This document shows, one piece after another, positions 1 through 6,363 of a DNA stretch of 11,953 bases. Under the pieces are notes generated by a model that ran no database searches, had not been told where the DNA came from, and saw only the letters and a program-made list of their open reading frames with translations. The DNA is from CAYFSC01 sp964345695. Its GTDB lineage: Bacteria; Bacteroidota; Rhodothermia; Rhodothermales; Salinibacteraceae. Location of the stretch: contig CAYFSC010000090.1 of the NCBI GenBank assembly GCA_964345695.1, positions 1-11,953 of the forward strand, read 5' to 3'. Within the stretch, counting starts at the first letter, position 1. The number at the start of each line of letters is the position of its first letter. The position numbers and the translations under genes were made by a program.

Positions 1-310
1 TGAACGGAGCGAAGTCATGCCGGTTGGTGCCGTCTCGAACGGCCCACAGCCTCCAGAAGCTGTTTGGTGGATGGATGAGACGCCGAGACACAGTGGGCGA
101 AGCTCCAAGCGCCGCCCAAACGAGCCCTGTAGTGGAGCTACCGGGCGAGTGCAGAAGGCGTTTGGAGCGAGATCCACGAAGTCGCAGGCCGCAGACAGTC
201 CGCCAAATAGCTTCCCATAGCCTCAAACGCCTGACCCGCCGAATCACCGCACCGCACGCGTGCATTCGATTCCACGCGCTCACGCCTACACGCCCTTTCG
301 CCCACACGCC
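1..310. other. gene-free leader with imperfect inverted and direct repeats
   Basis: No convincing gene is seen in this stretch; the short open frames have no recognisable motif. A core GTTTGG recurs in alternating orientation: GTTTGG at 61-66 and 160-165, CCAAAC at 116-121, CCAAAT at 203-208. The 15-mer at 56-70 is an imperfect inverted copy of 200-214 (two mismatches), GAAG-CTGTTTGG (56-67) is a near direct repeat of 154-165, and GGAGCGA occurs at 6-12 and 164-170. This could be a structured leader or a decayed repeat element. No clear promoter of either the sigma-70 or the Bacteroidota (TTTG / TAnnTTTG) kind is visible. The operon promoter may be here or upstream of the window. No MoxR C-terminus is recognisable. 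Confidence 0.5.
274..310 (+). repeat. degenerate 8-bp tandem repeat abutting the DUF58 start codon
   Basis: Read in steps of eight from 274 the sequence gives ACGCGCTC, ACGCCTAC, ACGCCCTT, TCGCCCAC and then ACGCC, immediately followed by ATG at 311. The rough consensus is ACGCCYWC over about 4.6 units. It is degenerate, so chance in C-rich DNA is possible, but its exact abutment to the start codon matches the other leader repeats in the window. There is no purine-rich ribosome binding site here. Confidence 0.5.
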
Positions 311-1186
311 ATGATCCCGAAGGAGCTCTTCCAGAAAATCCGGCGCCTGGAGATTCGCACGCGCGGCGCGGTGGAGAACGTGTTCGGCGGGGAGTACCAG
401 ACGGCGTTCAAGGGTCGGGGCATCGAGTTTGCCGAAGTGCGCCCATACCAGATCGGCGACGACATCCGGAACATCGACTGGAACGTGTCGGCGCGCATGG
501 ACGACACCTACGTGAAGGTGTACGAGGAGGAGCGCGAGCAAACGGTCGTCCTGATGGTCGACGTCTCGGGCTCGGGCGACTTCGGCTCGCAGGGCAAGCG
601 CAAGCGCGAGATCGCCGCCGAAGTGTGTGCCATCATGGCCTTCAGCGCCGTGCAGAACAGCGACAAGGTGGGCCTCCTTCTGTTCTCGGACCACGTCGAG
701 ACGTTCATCCCACCGAAGAGCGGTCGCAAACACGTCCTGCGGTGCATCCGAGAGCTCTTCACGGCCGAGCCTGAATCGCGGGGCACCGACCTGAGCGAGG
801 CGCTTCAGTACGTCGCACACATTTTGAAACGCCGCTCGATCGTCATCGTCGTGAGCGACTTCTTCGACACCGGCTACGACGCGGCCCTTCGCGCCGTGGC
901 CCGCCGCCACGACACCGTGGCGGTCGAGGTCGTCGACCCGCGGGACGAGGAACTGCCCCCTGTGGGTCTGGTTGACCTGACGGATGCCGAGACCGGCGAA
1001 ACCGTGACGGTCGACGCTCGCACGCCGTCGGCCCGTCAGTCCTTCACGGACGCGGCCCGGGCGCGGCACGAGCGCACCGCTACGCTGTGCCGCCGCCTGC
1101 GCGTCGGCCATGTATCCATTCGCACCGACGAGGACTACGTGGAGCCGCTCGTGGCCTTTTTTCGCCGGCGCAACCGGGAAGCCTGA
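311..1186 (+). CDS. DUF58 domain protein (MIDAS-containing, Bat cluster)
   Basis: A 291-residue soluble protein of the DUF58 family, the usual first partner of Bat and MoxR gene sets. The family signature is complete: GRGIEFAEVRPY (about 35-46), GDDIRNIDW (49-57) and the following SAR (60-62). Its C-terminal half is a von Willebrand A-like fold with a DxSxS metal site at D84-S86-S88, a RGTD segment at 157-160 and VSDFFD at 181-186. No signal peptide or membrane helix is seen, so it should be cytoplasmic. An in-frame ATG 51 nt upstream exists, but residue 1 at MIPKELF is where family members normally begin, and the upstream codons are repeat-like. Length is normal for the family. The molecular role is unknown; family members are thought to act with MoxR-type AAA+ chaperones on partner complexes. 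The next gene follows after 119 nt on the same strand. Confidence 0.93.
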   Translation: MIPKELFQKIRRLEIRTRGAVENVFGGEYQTAFKGRGIEFAEVRPYQIGDDIRNIDWNVSARMDDTYVKVYEEEREQTVVLMVDVSGSGDFGSQGKRKREIAAEVCAIMAFSAVQNSDKVGLLLFSDHVETFIPPKSGRKHVLRCIRELFTAEPESRGTDLSEALQYVAHILKRRSIVIVVSDFFDTGYDAALRAVARRHDTVAVEVVDPRDEELPPVGLVDLTDAETGETVTVDARTPSARQSFTDAARARHERTATLCRRLRVGHVSIRTDEDYVEPLVAFFRRRNREA

Positions 1187-1305
1187 ACGTCGGGACTCGA
1201 GTGCTTCTGCGCCACCGACGTACCGGATGGCCTCGCGCGTCTCGGTCGCTCTTCTCACGCATGCTCCCTGCTTCCAGACACGCCGGTAGTGCCGTGTCGA
1301 TTTGT

Positions 1306-2367
1306 ATGCGGTTGTTGCTTCCGTGCCTCCGACGCGTCCGGCACGTGGGACACGCTTTATTCCTTCTGTTCGCTTTGCTCGCGATGGCCTTGCTCGGCGC
1401 GCTCCCGACGGCGGCACAGCCTGCGCAGGTGCGGGTGAAGGCCCACGTCGGAGCCGACAGCGTCCGGGTCGGTGAACGCTTTACGGTGTCGCTCACGGCG
1501 GCCCACAACGCTCAGACGGAGGGGCTCTTTCCGCCCGCCGATGCGGGACCGGTTCTGTTCGGTGATCTCGACGTGGTCCGGCGCAGCCCCGTGCAGTCGC
1601 GTTACCTCGGTGCAGATCGGCCCGGCACACGGGTGGACAGCGTCGCCTACACGGTGGCAACGTTTGCCGTCGACACGGCACGGGTGCCCCCGCTTCCGGT
1701 GCAGGTGGTGGCAGGCACCGACACTCTGCGGGCGGCCTCGGCCCGTCGAGCGATTCCGGTCGTCTCTGTGGTGGGCCCCGATGCCCAGGGCCTCCGCGAT
1801 CTGGCGCCGCTGGTGGCTTTTCCGCAGCCCGTCTGGCCGTGGGTGCTTCTGCTCCTCGTGGGGCTCACCGCCGCGGGCGGTGCGGCGTACTGGTGGTGGC
1901 TCCGGCAGCAGCCGGACGAGGAGATGCCCCCGCCCCCCGAGCCGGACCCGACGGTTCCTCCCTACGAGCACGCCATGACGCGCCTGACCGCATTGCACAA
2001 CCGGGATCTGGACGATCCGTCCGCCGTGAAGCGTTATTTTGTGGAGCTGTCCACGATCCTGCGGATGTATCTCTCGCGGCGCCTGGACGTGCGGGCGATG
2101 GAGCACACCACCCCCGAGGTCGTGGACGCCCTGCGCGCGCGCTCCGACCTCTCTGACGCCGTTATCGAGCGGATCCGCGGCCTTCTCGAACAGGCTGACC
2201 AGGTCAAGTTCGCCGATGTGCGCCCCGCTCCGACGGTCAGCCGCAAGACCCACACCGCCGTTCGCTCCGTCATTGGCTCCGTCGAGGCCACCCAACGCCC
2301 GCCGGAGGACGAGCAGCATGAGGGGACCCATGCGGCGCGCCGGTCGCGGGTTGAGGGGGATGGATGA
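1306..2367 (+). CDS. single-pass membrane protein, BatD-like / DUF4381-like
   Basis: A 353-residue protein with the layout of a half-size BatD. It has an N-terminal signal or anchor segment (about 16-36, ending LPTAAQ), a predicted periplasmic beta-rich part (about 40-170), a membrane helix (about 176-198, ending YWWWLR), a proline-rich linker (203-219) and a helical cytoplasmic tail (about 220-330). The tail contains RYFVELSTILRMYLSRR and then a VKFADVRP segment, typical of the C-termini of this family and matched in layout by the tail of BatD at 7036-8919. The start at 1306 puts the hydrophobic signal near the N-terminus; an in-frame ATG at 1261 would add 15 residues, and longer versions would run into the DUF58 gene. 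The last codons and stop lie inside a 7-bp repeat array (2355-2403), so the C-terminus may vary. In related clusters a protein of this kind follows the DUF58 gene. Precise function is unknown. Confidence 0.82.
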   Translation: MRLLLPCLRRVRHVGHALFLLFALLAMALLGALPTAAQPAQVRVKAHVGADSVRVGERFTVSLTAAHNAQTEGLFPPADAGPVLFGDLDVVRRSPVQSRYLGADRPGTRVDSVAYTVATFAVDTARVPPLPVQVVAGTDTLRAASARRAIPVVSVVGPDAQGLRDLAPLVAFPQPVWPWVLLLLVGLTAAGGAAYWWWLRQQPDEEMPPPPEPDPTVPPYEHAMTRLTALHNRDLDDPSAVKRYFVELSTILRMYLSRRLDVRAMEHTTPEVVDALRARSDLSDAVIERIRGLLEQADQVKFADVRPAPTVSRKTHTAVRSVIGSVEATQRPPEDEQHEGTHAARRSRVEGDG

Positions 2368-2403
2368 TGGGGAACGGGGAATGGAGAATGGAAGATAGGG
2401 AAT
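2355..2403 (+). repeat. 7 x 7-bp purine-rich tandem repeat (GGRGAAT type)
   Basis: Seven consecutive heptamers in strict phase: GGGGGAT, GGATGAT, GGGGAAC, GGGGAAT, GGAGAAT, GGAAGAT, AGGGAAT. The array covers the last four codons and stop of the preceding gene and ends 8 nt before the ATG at 2412. Its GGGGA and GGAG units look like Shine-Dalgarno sequences, which other genes here lack, so it might help translation. That role is inference. Confidence 0.8.
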
Positions 2404-2411
2404 GGTTCCCG

Positions 2412-2579
2412 ATGACACGGCTCGCGTATCGACACATCGTATCGTTCCTTGGTGTCGCGCTGATTGTCGGATCGGCGTGGGCCCAATCTGCCGACTCCCT
2501 GCGCACGTCCACCATTCGCGTGCACTCGGCCATTACCATCACCTTCGCTGCCCGTTCGCAGACGATGGACGATCGCTAA
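2412..2579 (+). CDS. possible small secreted protein or gene remnant
   Basis: A 55-residue open frame starting MTRLAYRHIVSFLG. Residues 1-21 form a good signal peptide: a basic start, a hydrophobic stretch FLGVALIVG, and a cleavage-like SAWAQ. The remaining 34 residues show no known motif. An alternative start at 2364 overlaps the stop of the previous gene as ATGA and would suggest coupled translation, but that extension is encoded by the heptamer repeat and would bury the signal peptide; 2412 is preferred. It sits in the operon between the BatD-like gene and the sirtuin. It could be a real small periplasmic protein or the first piece of a longer envelope gene lost by deletion. I do not recognise a family. 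Confidence 0.4.
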   Translation: MTRLAYRHIVSFLGVALIVGSAWAQSADSLRTSTIRVHSAITITFAARSQTMDDR

Positions 2580-2606
2580 CACATTCGGAGTGGGCTCTGC
2601 CCCCCC

Positions 2607-2641
2607 GAACTCCGAACCCCAAACCACGAACTCCAAACTCG
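2607..2641 (+). repeat. 5 x 7-bp tandem repeat (RAACTCN type) before the sirtuin gene
   Basis: Five in-phase heptamers: GAACTCC, GAACCCC, AAACCAC, GAACTCC, AAACTCG, followed by six C-rich bases and the ATG at 2648. The same heptamer family, on the coding strand, precedes the GH13 gene at 11697-11745. The reading frame is open through the repeat, so automated annotation could extend the sirtuin wrongly at its N-terminus. Confidence 0.8.
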
Positions 2642-2647
2642 CCCGCC

Positions 2648-3388
2648 ATGAACGACGATCTCGTTGACCGCCTTGTCCGCGCCGAGGACGTTACCGTGCT
2701 GACCGGCGCCGGCATCAGCGCCGAGAGTGGCATTCCCACGTTTCGCGATCCCGGTGGCATTTGGGAGAAGTTCGATCCGCAGGAACTCGCCAACGTGGAG
2801 GCGTTCCTCGACAACCCCGAACTGGTGCAGGGCTGGTATCGGCATCGGCGGCAGCTGGTGGAGGACGCCGAGCCCAATGCCGCACACGAGGCGCTGGCGG
2901 CGCTGGACCGCTACGCCTCGGTCGCGGTCGTCACGCAGAACGTCGACGACCTCCACAACCAGGCCGGGAGCCAAACGGTCGTCGAGCTGCACGGCAACAT
3001 TACGCGCAACTACTGCATGGACTGCGACCGGTCGGCCTCGGCCGAGCGCGTCGATGCGGCCATTCAGAACGGCGAGCCCGCCACGTGCGCAGAATGCGGC
3101 GGCCTTATTCGGCCGGATGTTGTGTGGTTCGGCGAGATGCTGCCGCCAGAGGCCATCGAGCAGGCGCACGCAGCCACCGAACGGGCCGACGTCTTCCTGA
3201 GCATCGGGACCAGCGCCCTCGTGCAGCCGGCTGCCAGCCTGCCATTGCAGGCCCGCGAGCACGGTGCGTACCTGGCCGAGATCAACCCCAGCCGCACGCC
3301 CCTCACCGACCGCGCGGATGCGTTTCTGCAGGAGAAAGCCGGCACCGCCCTCCCCGCGCTCGTGGACGCTGTCGCGGAACGCGCGTAG
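2648..3388 (+). CDS. cobB: Sir2-family NAD-dependent protein deacylase
   Basis: A 246-residue cytoplasmic sirtuin that removes acyl groups from lysines using NAD+. All family motifs are present: NAD-binding GAGISAESGIPTFRDPGG (20-37), TQNVDDLH (96-103), catalytic H115 within ELHGN, zinc cysteines C123, C126, C147 and C150, and the later GTS (187-189) and EIN (211-213) segments. Y64 and R67 in WYRHRRQ match the Tyr-x-x-Arg pair that recognises succinyl or malonyl groups in SIRT5 and E. coli CobB, so desuccinylase activity is likely as well as deacetylation. The start at 2648 is chosen because the open frame upstream translates the leader repeat. The gene splits the Bat cluster, with batA beginning 87 nt after it. 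It is not a usual Bat component, and its presence may be simple co-transcription. The symbol is by family resemblance. Confidence 0.95.
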   Translation: MNDDLVDRLVRAEDVTVLTGAGISAESGIPTFRDPGGIWEKFDPQELANVEAFLDNPELVQGWYRHRRQLVEDAEPNAAHEALAALDRYASVAVVTQNVDDLHNQAGSQTVVELHGNITRNYCMDCDRSASAERVDAAIQNGEPATCAECGGLIRPDVVWFGEMLPPEAIEQAHAATERADVFLSIGTSALVQPAASLPLQAREHGAYLAEINPSRTPLTDRADAFLQEKAGTALPALVDAVAERA

Positions 3389-3475
3389 ACTTTGCCGCTC
3401 GGGTCCGGGCAGCGGATCCTTTCGGGGGCGGTTCGTCTTTGATGCAATCCACGCCCGCCAACCCCTGCTGCCCTC

Positions 3476-4459
3476 GTGACTTTTGCCAACCCGAACGTCT
3501 TATGGCTCCTCGTCCTCGTTCCGGCAGTGGGCGCGTGGTTGTGGTGGCGGGCCCGGAACCGCACGGGGCTTCAGTACAGCGACGTGCGCCCGGCGCAGAG
3601 CGCATCGACTACAGGGCTGGCCTGGCTGCGGGACGCCCCGGCGGCACTGCGGGTGGGCGCCATTGCTCTCGGCATTGTGGCGCTGGCGCGCCCCCAAGAG
3701 CAGAACGTGACCCGCACCCGCTCGGCCGAGGGCATCGACGTTATGCTCGTGCTGGACACCTCGACGTCGATGCGGGCCGAAGATTTCGACCCCAACCGCT
3801 TCGAGGCTGCGCGCGACGTCGCGAGCGAGTTCATCGAGAGTCGACAGTCGGACCGCGTGGGCCTTGTCGTGTTTGCTGCCAAGGCCTACACGCAGGCTCC
3901 GCTAACGCTCGACTACTCGTTCTTGCAGCGGATGCTGGAAGAGGTGCGCATCGGCGTCATCCAGGACGGAACGGCGATCGGAACCGCCCTGGCGATGGCC
4001 GTCAACCGCCTCAAGAACACCGACGCGGAGAGTAAGGTCGTCATCCTCCTGACCGACGGCCAGAACAATCGGGGCGAGATCGACCCTGTGACGGCCGCCG
4101 AGGTCGCACAGACGATGAACGTGCGGGTCTACTCCATCGGCGTTGGGAGCACCGGCGAGGCGCCGTACGTCGTCGACCGTCCGTTCACCGGGCAGCAGCG
4201 GCGTTCCATGCCCGTGCAGATCGACGAGGAGATGCTGCGTACCGTCGCGCAGACAACAGGCGGACGCTACTTCCGGGCCACGACCAAGCAAGCCCTGCGC
4301 CAGATCTACGATGAGATTGGCTCCATGGAAACCAGCCAGATCGACGAACGCGTGTATACCGACATCGACGAGCGGTATCCGCTGTTTCTCGTGCCGGCCT
4401 TCGTGCTCGTGCTCCTCGACGTCGTGCTTTCCACCACCCTCCTCCGGCGGTTCCCCTGA
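3476..4459 (+). CDS. batA: BatA: membrane-anchored von Willebrand A protein
   Basis: A 327-residue protein with two N-terminal membrane helices (about 7-24 and 57-71), a von Willebrand A domain (about 87-285) and a C-terminal helix (about 303-321): the standard BatA layout. The metal site is intact, with D94-S96-S98 in LDTSTSM, T166 in DGTAIG and D194 in LLTDG. The start codon is GTG: the resulting MTFANPNVLWLL is the expected BatA N-terminus, and no ATG fits nearby. No Shine-Dalgarno is seen. Bat proteins take their name from reduced air tolerance of Bacteroides fragilis mutants, but the molecular activity is unresolved. BatA probably forms an inner-membrane complex with the BatB, BatC, BatD and BatE products downstream. 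Confidence 0.94.
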   Translation: MTFANPNVLWLLVLVPAVGAWLWWRARNRTGLQYSDVRPAQSASTTGLAWLRDAPAALRVGAIALGIVALARPQEQNVTRTRSAEGIDVMLVLDTSTSMRAEDFDPNRFEAARDVASEFIESRQSDRVGLVVFAAKAYTQAPLTLDYSFLQRMLEEVRIGVIQDGTAIGTALAMAVNRLKNTDAESKVVILLTDGQNNRGEIDPVTAAEVAQTMNVRVYSIGVGSTGEAPYVVDRPFTGQQRRSMPVQIDEEMLRTVAQTTGGRYFRATTKQALRQIYDEIGSMETSQIDERVYTDIDERYPLFLVPAFVLVLLDVVLSTTLLRRFP

Positions 4460-4462
4460 TTC

Positions 4463-4497
4463 CTGGCGCGCGTCGAACGCCGAGGGTTGCGCGCCGG
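4463..4497 (+). other. GC-rich stem-loop just after batA
   Basis: CTGGCGCGC (4463-4471) pairs with GCGCGCCGG (4489-4497), nine pairs including one G-T, around a 17-nt loop. It starts 4 nt after the batA stop and lies in the 94-nt gap before batB. There is no T-run, so it is not a classical terminator. It could stabilise or separate the upstream and downstream messages. In DNA this GC-rich such stems also arise by chance. Confidence 0.35.
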
Positions 4498-4553
4498 CTC
4501 GGCCCGCGACGCTCGCCGTTCGGCATCCAAACCTCAGACGTCGACGCTAAACG

Positions 4554-5645
4554 ATGGACTGGTTGCACCCCACATACGGATGGCTCGCGGTGGCTGCCGT
4601 GGGCGCGGCGGGCCTCTTCGCCTGGGCCGCGTGGCAGCGCCAGCAGGGCATGGCCCGCTTCGGCGACACGGCGCTCGTGCAGCAGCTTGCCGAGACCGTG
4701 CGTCCATGGCGGCGGGCCGTGCGGGCCGGGCTTACCGTCCTCGGCCTCGCGCTGCTCGTGGCGGCGCTGGCCGGCCCACGCTTCGGGACCCAGATGCGAG
4801 CGGTGGAGCAGAAGGGCGTTGACCTCGTGATTGCGCTCGACGTCTCGCAGTCGATGCAGGCTGAGGACGTGCCCCCAAGCCGCCTCGAACGCGCCAAAAA
4901 CGAGATCAAGCGCCTGCTCGACCGGCTCAGCGGCGACCGTGTGGGACTTGTCTTGTTCGCCGGCGACGGATTCGTGCAGGCCCCGCTGACGACCGACTAC
5001 GACGCCATCCGCCTTTTCCTCGACATCGCCGGCCCCGACCTCATGCCCACGCCCGGGACCGACTTCGGCGCAGCGCTCGACGCCGCCCGGCAGGCCTTCG
5101 ACGCGGCACGCGCGCCCAGCGATACAACATCCTCCGTCCCGGAACCGCGCACGCAGGCGCTGCTCGTCGTGTCCGACGGCGAGAACCACGAGGGCGACGT
5201 GGCCCCCCTGCGGCAAACGGCCCAGGACCAAAACATCCGTCTGTTCGCCGCAGGGATCGGCGGCACGGAGGGCACCACGATCCCGATTTATCGGGACGGC
5301 CAGCAGGTGGGCGTCAAGGAAGACCGTCAGGGACGCGTCGTGCGGACGCGCCTCCACGCAGACGTGCTGCGGAGCCTGGCGCAAAACGGCGCGTACTTCC
5401 GGATTGCGCCGACGTCGAGCTCGCTCGGCGACTTCCGCGATGCCCTCCTGCAGCTGGAACGCTCGACGCTCGACGCCCAGCAGTTCGAGGAGTATGCCGA
5501 GATGTTTCAGTGGCCGCTCGCTGCAGGCCTGCTCTGCCTCGCCCTCGGCAGCCTGATTCCGGTTCGGACGATGTCGAGCCGCCCCCAGCTGCGCGTTCCG
5601 TGGCTGCACCAAGAAGACGCAGACTCCAGCAAGGAGACATCCTGA
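4554..5645 (+). CDS. batB: BatB: membrane-anchored von Willebrand A protein
   Basis: A 363-residue paralogue of BatA with the same plan: helices at about 9-26 and 57-74, a von Willebrand A domain (about 88-302) and a C-terminal helix (about 318-336). The metal site is complete: D96-S98-S100 in LDVSQSM, T169 in PGTDFG and D208 in VVSDGEN. The MQAEDVPPSRLERAK segment after the metal site is matched by MRAEDFDPNRFEAAR in BatA, confirming close relationship. Family members bind BatA-like partners in the inner membrane. A tail of about 25 residues after the last helix is charged and presumably cytoplasmic. It follows batA by 94 nt, with no visible Shine-Dalgarno; batC-type genes follow after 55 nt. 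Confidence 0.94.
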   Translation: MDWLHPTYGWLAVAAVGAAGLFAWAAWQRQQGMARFGDTALVQQLAETVRPWRRAVRAGLTVLGLALLVAALAGPRFGTQMRAVEQKGVDLVIALDVSQSMQAEDVPPSRLERAKNEIKRLLDRLSGDRVGLVLFAGDGFVQAPLTTDYDAIRLFLDIAGPDLMPTPGTDFGAALDAARQAFDAARAPSDTTSSVPEPRTQALLVVSDGENHEGDVAPLRQTAQDQNIRLFAAGIGGTEGTTIPIYRDGQQVGVKEDRQGRVVRTRLHADVLRSLAQNGAYFRIAPTSSSLGDFRDALLQLERSTLDAQQFEEYAEMFQWPLAAGLLCLALGSLIPVRTMSSRPQLRVPWLHQEDADSSKETS

Positions 5646-5700
5646 GGCGTTTCAGACCGGGAGGTGCAGGCGTTCCCCCAATCATCGTTCCCCTGCAGGC

Positions 5701-6363
5701 ATGCACCGCGTTCTCGCACTTTTGAGCCTCCTTCTGCTGCTCGCCGCGGCCGACGACGGGACGGACGCCGGACGGCGGGGCAATGCGCTGTTCGAGCAGG
5801 GCGACTACGAAGCGGCCGAGGCAGCCTACCGCCGGGGTCTCCGCGCGCTGTCCGACACCACGGGAGCCCTCTACGCGTCGCTGCAGCACAATTTGGGGGC
5901 GGCCCTGCACCGGCAGGAGGAATACAGCGCTGCCCGCTCGGCCTTCCTACGCGCTGCCCGCACCGCTCCGACCGACGCCGAGCGCGCCCGGGCGCTCTAC
6001 AACGCCGGCCATACGGCCGCCAGCGCCGGACAGACCGAACGCGCCCTCCAGGATTTCCGCCGCACGCTTCGCCTCCAGCCGGATCACGCAGACGCCCAGT
6101 TCAATTACGAATACCTGAAGCGGGAGCAGAACCGCACTGGGTCACGCCCACAGTCGGGACCGGACATCGAGCCGTCGGCGTACGCGAAGCGGCTGAAGCG
6201 GCAGGCCGACGAGCTGGTGGCCGAGCAGCGGTACAACGCAGCGCATCGGCTGATGACCGACGGCCTCCGCAAGGACTCGACCGTGGCAGCGTACCGCGAC
6301 TTCATGGCCCGCATTCGCAACGTGGCCGATATCAATCAGGACTCTCCGTCGCCCAACTCATGA
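5701..6363 (+). CDS. batC: TPR protein, N-terminal part of a split or duplicated BatC
   Basis: A 220-residue exported protein made mainly of tetratricopeptide repeats, which are protein-binding scaffolds. Residues 1-17 form a hydrophobic signal. TPR-like units follow at about 24-50 (RRGNALFEQGDYEAAEAAYRR), 60-90 and 95-130 (ALYNAGHTAASAGQTERAL), and a further helical pair at about 163-190. This matches the N-terminal TPR part of BatC proteins, but the low-complexity region and EKDW ending usual in BatC are absent; they are found in the next gene, whose ATG overlaps this stop as ATGA. The two genes are therefore probably translationally coupled and may act together as one BatC equivalent. The symbol is tentative. 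Confidence 0.8.
   Translation: MHRVLALLSLLLLLAAADDGTDAGRRGNALFEQGDYEAAEAAYRRGLRALSDTTGALYASLQHNLGAALHRQEEYSAARSAFLRAARTAPTDAERARALYNAGHTAASAGQTERALQDFRRTLRLQPDHADAQFNYEYLKREQNRTGSRPQSGPDIEPSAYAKRLKRQADELVAEQRYNAAHRLMTDGLRKDSTVAAYRDFMARIRNVADINQDSPSPNS

Noticed and set aside
1357..2418. Minus-strand open frame opposite the BatD-like gene
   Set aside because: It has no motif or signal, and the plus-strand protein has a coherent signal, helix and tail.
2402..2647. N-terminal extension of the sirtuin by 82 residues
   Set aside because: It would overlap the small ORF and translate the heptamer repeat; sirtuins of this type begin shortly before the GAGIS motif.
2761..4035. Plus-strand open frame across the sirtuin and batA
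   Set aside because: It overlaps two well-supported genes in another frame, and its Arg/Ala/Gly-rich composition is typical of a shifted frame.
4185..5612. Long open frame on the minus strand opposite batA and batB
   Set aside because: It is Arg/His/Gly-rich, has no known motif and lies wholly opposite two clear von Willebrand A genes; such mirror frames are common in GC-rich DNA.
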